The notes under the pieces were generated by a model. The model was not told the origin of the DNA and did no database searches. It saw only the letters and a list, made by a program, of their open reading frames with translations. A stretch of 64,000 nucleotides of DNA from Escallonia rubra (lineage: Eukaryota > Streptophyta > Magnoliopsida > Escalloniales > Escalloniaceae), in assembly GCA_033065855.1 (NCBI GenBank), contig JAVXUO010001427.1, positions 992,001 through 1,056,000 of the forward strand, in the 5' to 3' direction. Below are positions 58,101-64,000 of the stretch, piece by piece (position 1 is the first letter of the stretch; every line of letters begins with the position of its first letter). The translations under genes were made by a program, and so were the position numbers.

Positions 58101-60639
58101 GTGGATAAGTAAAACCGTAAAAGGGCTGAAAGGTGAAACATTAAATCATAGGAGTAACAGGACACAAAGGAGACTGGATTTGTTTCTATCTGAAGTTCTA
58201 AATGGAACTGGATTTTGGTAACTTGAGTCTCGATTCACCTCATAGTTGCTAAAACCGCAGCTATTTTACATGTATATACATCTTAATATAGACTACTAAA
58301 TGAACCAGATTCTTACATGTGTATATGTCTGATGATAGGCTACTAAATTACCTGATTCTTATTTGTCCAATATCAATTGTATACATGCAGACTCCAGATG
58401 GTTCCCTGTTGGATATCATACGTAATGCCTACGATCTCCTTTCCCACTGTGATGTCAAAATTCCTCAGGTAAAAAGCCAAAATTCATCTCTGTTTCGAGA
58501 TGAACTTAAGTATTTTGTGAATATATCACTAAAATTAGGGGTTCAGAATTTATTTGGTATGCTTCTTCGCATATTTACGTGGATTACGTTTTTAACCTTT
58601 GTTCTGCTACAGTAATATCTTCCATTGTATTCTGCAGATTGAAGGCAATGAGAAATATGCTGATTCTGGACCCCCCTATCTCATCCTTCTTCATCCTGCT
58701 CTTGGCCCGCTTTGGGAGGTCACTAGACAAAAAGTAAGCTTATGAAGGTCAACTATATAACTTAGAGTGGTTGCCTCTGTTGGTATAACTCGACAAAGAA
58801 AACTTCCGTACACATCCAATCTAAGAGTAGTATAAATCAATTAACCAGAATTGACTTCCATTAAATCTTTCAAGTTGAGAGTGATGGATCGTACATCTAT
58901 ATGGATATGGATAATATGGTCGATCAGTAGATTCACACCTGAGATCTTGCTACAGATAGTGGTGGTATACACCCATATGGCCATGTTCTGTTTTGAGTAA
59001 GAAAATAATGTCTTTCGTAGAGATGTCTGAGTGGTTTATTGCCAGGCTGTTCCAGTTTTTCATGTGTTCCCAGAGGGGGTGAATTAGCTTAAGAATGAGA
59101 AAAGTGAAGAGGTGAGCAGCGAAACCACAGTAATATCACTGGGAGCATATGGGAATAAGTTTAGGAGCATATGGGAATAGGAACTTTCAGTAGAATCTGA
59201 ATGTACACGAATGGTAATGGGATACTTAACAAACAACTAGGAACCTCTTCCACTGTGCACATATTTACAATATGATGCCATTTTGATATCTCTAGTTATT
59301 TATCTGAGAGGTCCATCTCTACTAATTCGTCATTGGAAAAATGAAGCGCTAAACATATTAGCTATGAAGTCTAATCATGCTGCCTGTCTTCTCTGTGTCT
59401 CAGTTTAATGGAGGTTCCATCTCCAATGGTTCTGAGTTACAAATAGAGGTCGCAGAATTTTTGTGGAAAGATGTTCAGGTTAAGACTTTTAGATATGTGT
59501 TAAAAGAAGTCATGCACATCTCTCTTTTGCTCTTATTAGCTGATCTGGTTCCTTTATTTTCCAGCTTGATGGGAGTCTGATCATTTTGGCTGAAAATATT
59601 GTGGGCTCAACTAGGACTAATGCAAATGGTGAACCTATACTGCAGTATGGGGACAGGTACACTATGCTAATTCTTCTAGTCACAGACAAATATGCTAATG
59701 AAAAACGCTTGGGAAATGCAATAGAACTCAGTTTGTCATATCCAACCAAGTTCATGTCATTCCTGTAGGTGTGGAAGATGTAAGTTAAAGAATGTCAAAG
59801 TACTGAATGAGGGAATAGATTGGAACTCTGGAGACAATGTATATTGGAAGCATGATGTTCTGCGGTTTGAGGCACTAAAAGTCGTCCTGCATGGAAATGC
59901 AGAATTTGAAGCAGTGGATGTTACCCTACAGGTTAGATGAGCACGGAGAGGTATCATAGGATTATTGTTCTGGTTTATGGGAGGTAATTAACTGAGGGTA
60001 AAATCATATACCTAACAGCAGAACCAGTGCAATCAGTTTAACATAGATTGTTGCTGTTGGTCAAAGACTGAACTATTCTACCTAATACATACTGTTAGAC
60101 CGAATGAAATGAAGCTGCTGCTTGGCAGTATTCTTTGGGAACCAAAAGGTTTTTTGCTTGGACTTGGGTTGTTAATGCTTCAACTTACCTGAAGTGCATC
60201 TTTTGCTGCTGTTACCCATATTGCAGGGTAATCATGTATTCGACGTCCCAAGTGGCTACAAATTGAAGATTACATCAGGAAATTCAGGTTCTCAGAATAT
60301 CTGTAGCATATTACAGTACTTTCATTTGATTCGCTCTCCTTGAGTTTTTATTTTCCTGTATATATCTCAAACATAATTCAAAATTTTGAAGAAATGGGTT
60401 TCTGGCACTCCACAGGGGAACATTATGCCACTGACTTGTTTACCATTCTGCTCTATCTAGAAACACTGACTTGGAGTACTTACTTGCGCGCACAGACAGT
60501 ATATAATATATCAATTTCTGGATCAGGTTTAGCAGTCCAGTTATGCCCTATTGAAAAGCAATTCATGGATAGCGGGAGCTGGTTTTGGGATTACAAGATA
60601 AAGGGCGCACATGTTCGATTGGAATTGGTGGAGCTGTAG
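52109..60639 (+). CDS. UGP3: Plastid UTP-glucose-1-phosphate uridylyltransferase 3 (UGP3), 17 exons
   Basis: Exons: 52109-52791, 53410-53590, 53682-53831, 53961-54122, 54219-54391, 54499-54565, 55253-55419, 56536-56694, 57228-57319, 57432-57526, 58391-58468, 58638-58733, 59404-59478, 59565-59656, 59769-59931, 60227-60287 and 60527-60639. They sum to 2607 bases (868 residues; Arabidopsis UGP3 is about 883 as I recall). UGP3 makes UDP-glucose in the plastid, which SQD1 turns into UDP-sulfoquinovose for sulfolipid. The first 70 or so residues are rich in Ser, Pro and basic residues, a chloroplast transit peptide. Key segments: nucleotide-binding loop [10 protein letters not shown] (about 299-308), [91 protein letters not shown] and [10 protein letters not shown]. 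The exon 16 donor (TTCAG|GTTCTC) is weak and is the least certain junction. Confidence 0.9.
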
Positions 60640-61805
60640 AAGACTAACAGAGCCCTAACATTACCTTTAAGCGAATTGTGGTTCACAGATGTACTCGGTG
60701 GTGCTCACTGTCATTGGATCCAGTCTGCTTGGTTCAACAGAAGTTAAACCTCTTTGACCTTTGGATTTTTTGTAATTACCTGTTAATGAGAGCCTTAGTA
60801 TAACGAAGGGGGTCCCGTTCTGGTTGCTGGTCTTTTGAGAGTTTTGTAAATCACGTGTAAAAAACAATGTTACAGAAGAATCAATCAAAGTTATTCATTT
60901 TAGTCCTGTCTCTCCTGCTTCAGCATGTGGATGTTGACTTATATTCCTTCTTGTTACGATAATGAACTAATTCTAAGAAGTTTGCGGGAGTAAATTCTTG
61001 CTTGTGGTTTAACTTTTGTTATATCTAATCTGCTTTTGAACATTATCGGACGTAATCTGTACTTTGGAGTCTACATCCATGATGAAATACGTTAAATTTC
61101 AAACTAGATTGTCCAATCTGCCAATGTTTGTTATTGGAAATAAATCTGTATTTACCATTTTGTAATCGTATAATGAATCGTTGGATCCCCTTACATGGAA
61201 GAGAACGATAACTAAAATGTCGTGTATTGACTGAGTTCTGTGCCTAGTACCTACTGCTTTACGTAATGCCTGACTTTGGAATCCTTTCTTGGATGTATTT
61301 TCATGATAGCTTGCAGAATCATCAAGGTAGCTCTACCTCAAATATTTGCTAACATATTCAGTTTATTTTGTTCTGCATTCCCAGGTATCTTCGAGGTCTT
61401 GTTAGTCTGTTTTTCCTCATCGCCTTCTTTGTCTTTCGGCATATATTGATTAGCTTCAAACTTTGAACAGTTAGGACACGCATAAACTTTTGTATGGCAA
61501 CTAGTGATGCTGCTCAATTGGCTTTCAGCAGGATCTTCTGGTCAAATGGCTATATCTAAAATTAATGTTTTCACAGTTCATTGGTTCCATCTGGCCTATT
61601 AGAGAGTTGATAATTTTGGGCGTGCTTGTTGCCCACTTCCTTTGATTGATTGATAGATTTTCTACATATGGAGCTATCAGATGAAGATGGAAGGAGTTCT
61701 ATGGACTGTGAAAAATGAACACCATATCAATTTATCGTTTATGTAATCTCCACGACATTTACATTTTCAGTGTTGCAACTTGCAATCTTCTTACTTTCTT
61801 TCTTA
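60640..61805. other. Convergent 3' flanks of UGP3 and the U-box gene
   Basis: Both 3' UTRs lie here, with T-rich stretches; no gene or repeat is recognised. Confidence 0.55.
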
Positions 61806-63869
61806 TCAAACAGGATTGCGAGATTGAAAGCAGCATCTGTTAAGCAATCTAAGCAGAGCATCGGCCTTTCTTTGAGCTTTTGGAGACCCATCAGCAGCCA
61901 AGCTTTGGAGAGAAGGAATGCTTCTTGGATTCATTAGTAATCTCCTGGCAACCTCCTCACCCCCATCTTTGCAGAGTCCCAATAAAAGAGTTATTGAATT
62001 CTCCTTGCCTTTGGGAGATCCAAACCGCAAGAGATCAATGAGAAGAGGAACCAGGATGCGACTCTTTCTTATCTCCTCTAGCCCTTCTGAGCAACCCAAA
62101 AGCAGCGCAAGCACTGCCAAGGCATCATCAGTGATGCCCGCTTTGTCGTCCATCAAGAGATCAATGAGCAAAGGAACTGAACCAGCAAGCACAACACTTG
62201 CCTTATTAACATTATAAACTGCCAGGTTAAAAAGAGCTGTTGCTGCATCCCTTTTCCCAGCTGTTGTGCCGTCTCCCAGGAGTCCCACCAATGCTGGAAT
62301 GACATTCTGACGGGCACCAATAATTACCTTGTACTCGTCTATAATTGACAAGCTGAATATTGCTGCTGCCGCATTTTCTCTTGCCTCCATGGTTTTTCCT
62401 GACCGTAGAACGTCTACTATGTTGTCAATTGCGCCTGCAGCCATAATTAATATCTTGTTGTTGTCGAATATGGAGAGGTTGAGTAGTGCAGTTACTGTAT
62501 TTTCCTGAATTCTTGAATCATTTGAGCCTAGCAATGTCACCAGAAACGGAATAGCTCCTGCCTCGGCAATTATCCTGCGATTGTCCATGCCTGTTTTTGC
62601 GAGTAACCGAAGCTCATACGCTGCCTGCCTCTGTGTATCTGGTGACCCTGTCGCTAGTTTGCCTACTAGGAATTCTGATGTCATTTTGACAGCGTCCATA
62701 GCAGCTTTAGTGGCAGAAATGTGATCAATAGCATTCTCACATTGCTTTCTTTTGCTACTGCTTCTCTCCAAGTTTGAAGAAGATGAACTAGAGTCAGTTA
62801 ATGGTACATTGTTGTCCTGGCACCATTGATGGAGTAAACTCTTGAGTGCATAGTTGGGTATGAGTGCCATGTGAATTAGCCTCTGCCCGCTTTTAGGGCA
62901 TGTGTGATGCCCTGAGTTTATCCACTGGGCAATTGAGTTCCGATCATACGTGTGCCCTGACGCTACTATCACAGGGTCCCTCATCAAGTCAAGTGAAATC
63001 GGGCAACGGAATTCATCCGGGGTGTTGAATACCATCGACTGGGAAGATGAAGAATGATCATGATGCCAACTCTCGGATGCCGAGGGCTGCTTCACATCAT
63101 CCTGGGTTCTATCATATTCTTCCTTGCTAAAAATCAAGGATTTGGATAATGAAACAAGGGAGATGAGATTGTTGATGTTGGAAACAACGATGAGTCCGCC
63201 TGTACCTGCCTGCTTCTCTGCTTCTGCCTCTAGCTTTGAAATTTCTTCTTCGTAATCTAGTGGGCTTCTCAAACCAATGCTCTTCAACGTATCTTTCACT
63301 TCCTCGATATCCACAATGCCCTTGTTTTTGCTGTTCTTCTCAGTGGTAGTAGCCATTAGTAAAAGAAGCTTCTCCCTTCTCTGAATCTCTCGGGGGTCAA
63401 CGAACAATTCAAGCCTTTTCGCTTGCTTGCGAAGAAGCTCTACTTGCTCTTTGGTGTCCGCCGTTATAGTAAGCAAGCTCAGAGGCAATATATCCAATGC
63501 CTTCCCCATCTCTTTCACTGTGACATGAAATTGTGTTGAAAGAAATTCTGTCTGCACCAGGTTCCACAAAGAGCTACCTTCCTTGCACCCTAGTATCAAG
63601 AGCTTCACTCTCCGAATAACGGAAAATAGCTCGGTGAGGCACAAGATTGAGGAGGGCGGAAGTGGGCTCTTTGTTTCCTGAATTTCTTCAAACAAAGAAG
63701 ATAGGAGCTTGATTCTTCTTATCATTGTTGAGACGTTCTTAACCTGTACAAAAGGAAGCTTTTCCATGGAGGTAACTTCATTGGAGATCCGAGTCAATGC
63801 TTCTAGCAAAGACCCAGTTGGAAGAAAGCCTGAGGAGACCATGAGAGGAGGAGGTAGAGCTACGTCCAT
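61806..63869 (-). CDS. U-box/ARM-repeat E3 ubiquitin ligase, PUB16-like
   Basis: An intronless gene for 687 residues. The N-terminal 250 residues form the plant U-box N-terminal domain (helical; SLLEALTRISNEV, LLSSLFEEI, LSLLTITADTKEQVELLRKQ). The U-box is at about 285-358 (DEFRCPISLDLMRDPVIVAS, GHTYDRNSIAQWINSG, TCPKSGQ, NYALKSLLHQWC), with the residues that bind E2 enzymes in place. Armadillo repeats follow from about 395 to 680 (AGAIPFLVTLLGSNDSRIQE, NTVTALLNLSIFDNNK, ENAAAAIFSLSIIDEYK, KRDAATALFNLAVYN). It ubiquitinates partner proteins chosen by the ARM repeats. Related PUBs such as PUB17 act in immunity and cell death. PUB16 is suggested from length and layout, not a computed tree. The ATG at 63867-63869 is the first in frame; 131 bases of 5' flank remain in the window. 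Confidence 0.88.
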   Translation of the reverse strand: MDVALPPPLMVSSGFLPTGSLLEALTRISNEVTSMEKLPFVQVKNVSTMIRRIKLLSSLFEEIQETKSPLPPSSILCLTELFSVIRRVKLLILGCKEGSSLWNLVQTEFLSTQFHVTVKEMGKALDILPLSLLTITADTKEQVELLRKQAKRLELFVDPREIQRREKLLLLMATTTEKNSKNKGIVDIEEVKDTLKSIGLRSPLDYEEEISKLEAEAEKQAGTGGLIVVSNINNLISLVSLSKSLIFSKEEYDRTQDDVKQPSASESWHHDHSSSSQSMVFNTPDEFRCPISLDLMRDPVIVASGHTYDRNSIAQWINSGHHTCPKSGQRLIHMALIPNYALKSLLHQWCQDNNVPLTDSSSSSSNLERSSSKRKQCENAIDHISATKAAMDAVKMTSEFLVGKLATGSPDTQRQAAYELRLLAKTGMDNRRIIAEAGAIPFLVTLLGSNDSRIQENTVTALLNLSIFDNNKILIMAAGAIDNIVDVLRSGKTMEARENAAAAIFSLSIIDEYKVIIGARQNVIPALVGLLGDGTTAGKRDAATALFNLAVYNVNKASVVLAGSVPLLIDLLMDDKAGITDDALAVLALLLGCSEGLEEIRKSRILVPLLIDLLRFGSPKGKENSITLLLGLCKDGGEEVARRLLMNPRSIPSLQSLAADGSPKAQRKADALLRLLNRCCFQSRNPV

Positions 63870-64000
63870 AGTCTTGCACTGTACCGGGTATGTTTATGTT
63901 CATTGTTTCCTTCATGACTGGGTTAGGGCTTTCTTAGATTATTTGGAGAACCCTTCCACGTTTAGAGGAAACAAAGATTAAAATAATTCCGTGGATTGTT

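Overview
The window is nuclear DNA from a flowering plant, most likely a core eudicot. It has AT-rich intergenic DNA, many GT-AG introns and long non-coding gaps, and all the products belong to plant families. I cannot name the species. I see no bacterial, organellar or viral segment, no CRISPR array, no rRNA gene and no convincing tRNA gene.

Layout. 1-673 (+): 3' end of a PMT22/23-type Golgi methyltransferase. 1613-3388 (-): intronless peptide-N-glycanase A. 6361-9206 (-): two-exon MSP-ankyrin protein related to VAPYRIN. 9.2-17.3 kb: gene-free and rich in transposons (a hAT with a perfect 8-bp target duplication, an older hAT, foldback MITEs, a 141-bp element with a perfect 10-bp duplication) plus a near-perfect 57-nt hairpin. 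17877-23017 (+): LRR receptor pseudokinase in nine exons. 24196-24729 (+): secreted Ole e 1-like protein. 25177-28643 (-): BMF3-type Mad3/BUB1 checkpoint protein in five exons. 28952-30331: Mutator-like element with 110-bp terminal repeats and a perfect 9-bp duplication. 32507-42591 (+): SAM50/OMP85 in four exons with two introns of about 3.7-3.8 kb, one holding a mariner/Stowaway-like element. 46701-48292 (+): GARP (G2-like) transcription factor with EAR motifs. 52109-60639 (+): plastid UGP3 in 17 exons. 61806-63869 (-): PUB16-like U-box/ARM E3 ligase.

The genes do not form one pathway. They cover cell-wall and Golgi carbohydrate work (PMT, PNGase A, Ole e 1-like), signalling (pseudokinase, MSP-ankyrin, U-box), mitosis (BMF3), organelle biogenesis and lipids (SAM50, UGP3) and transcription (GARP). 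The gene order itself is informative. From memory of Arabidopsis, PMT, pseudokinase, GARP and UGP3 have homologues clustered at At2g40260-40280 and At3g56040-56080, while PNGase A, Ole e 1-like, BMF3 and SAM50 have homologues clustered at At5g05480-05520. Here the two sets are interleaved, as expected of a segment that kept genes Arabidopsis lost from alternate duplicated copies.

Exon boundaries were set by hand from GT/AG sites, reading phase and family similarity. Every complete multi-exon model sums to a multiple of three. No clearly new biological system was found. The best leads are the interleaved synteny, the threefold motif in the BMF3 protein, the short hairpin at 16.6 kb, and several transposons dated by intact target-site duplications.
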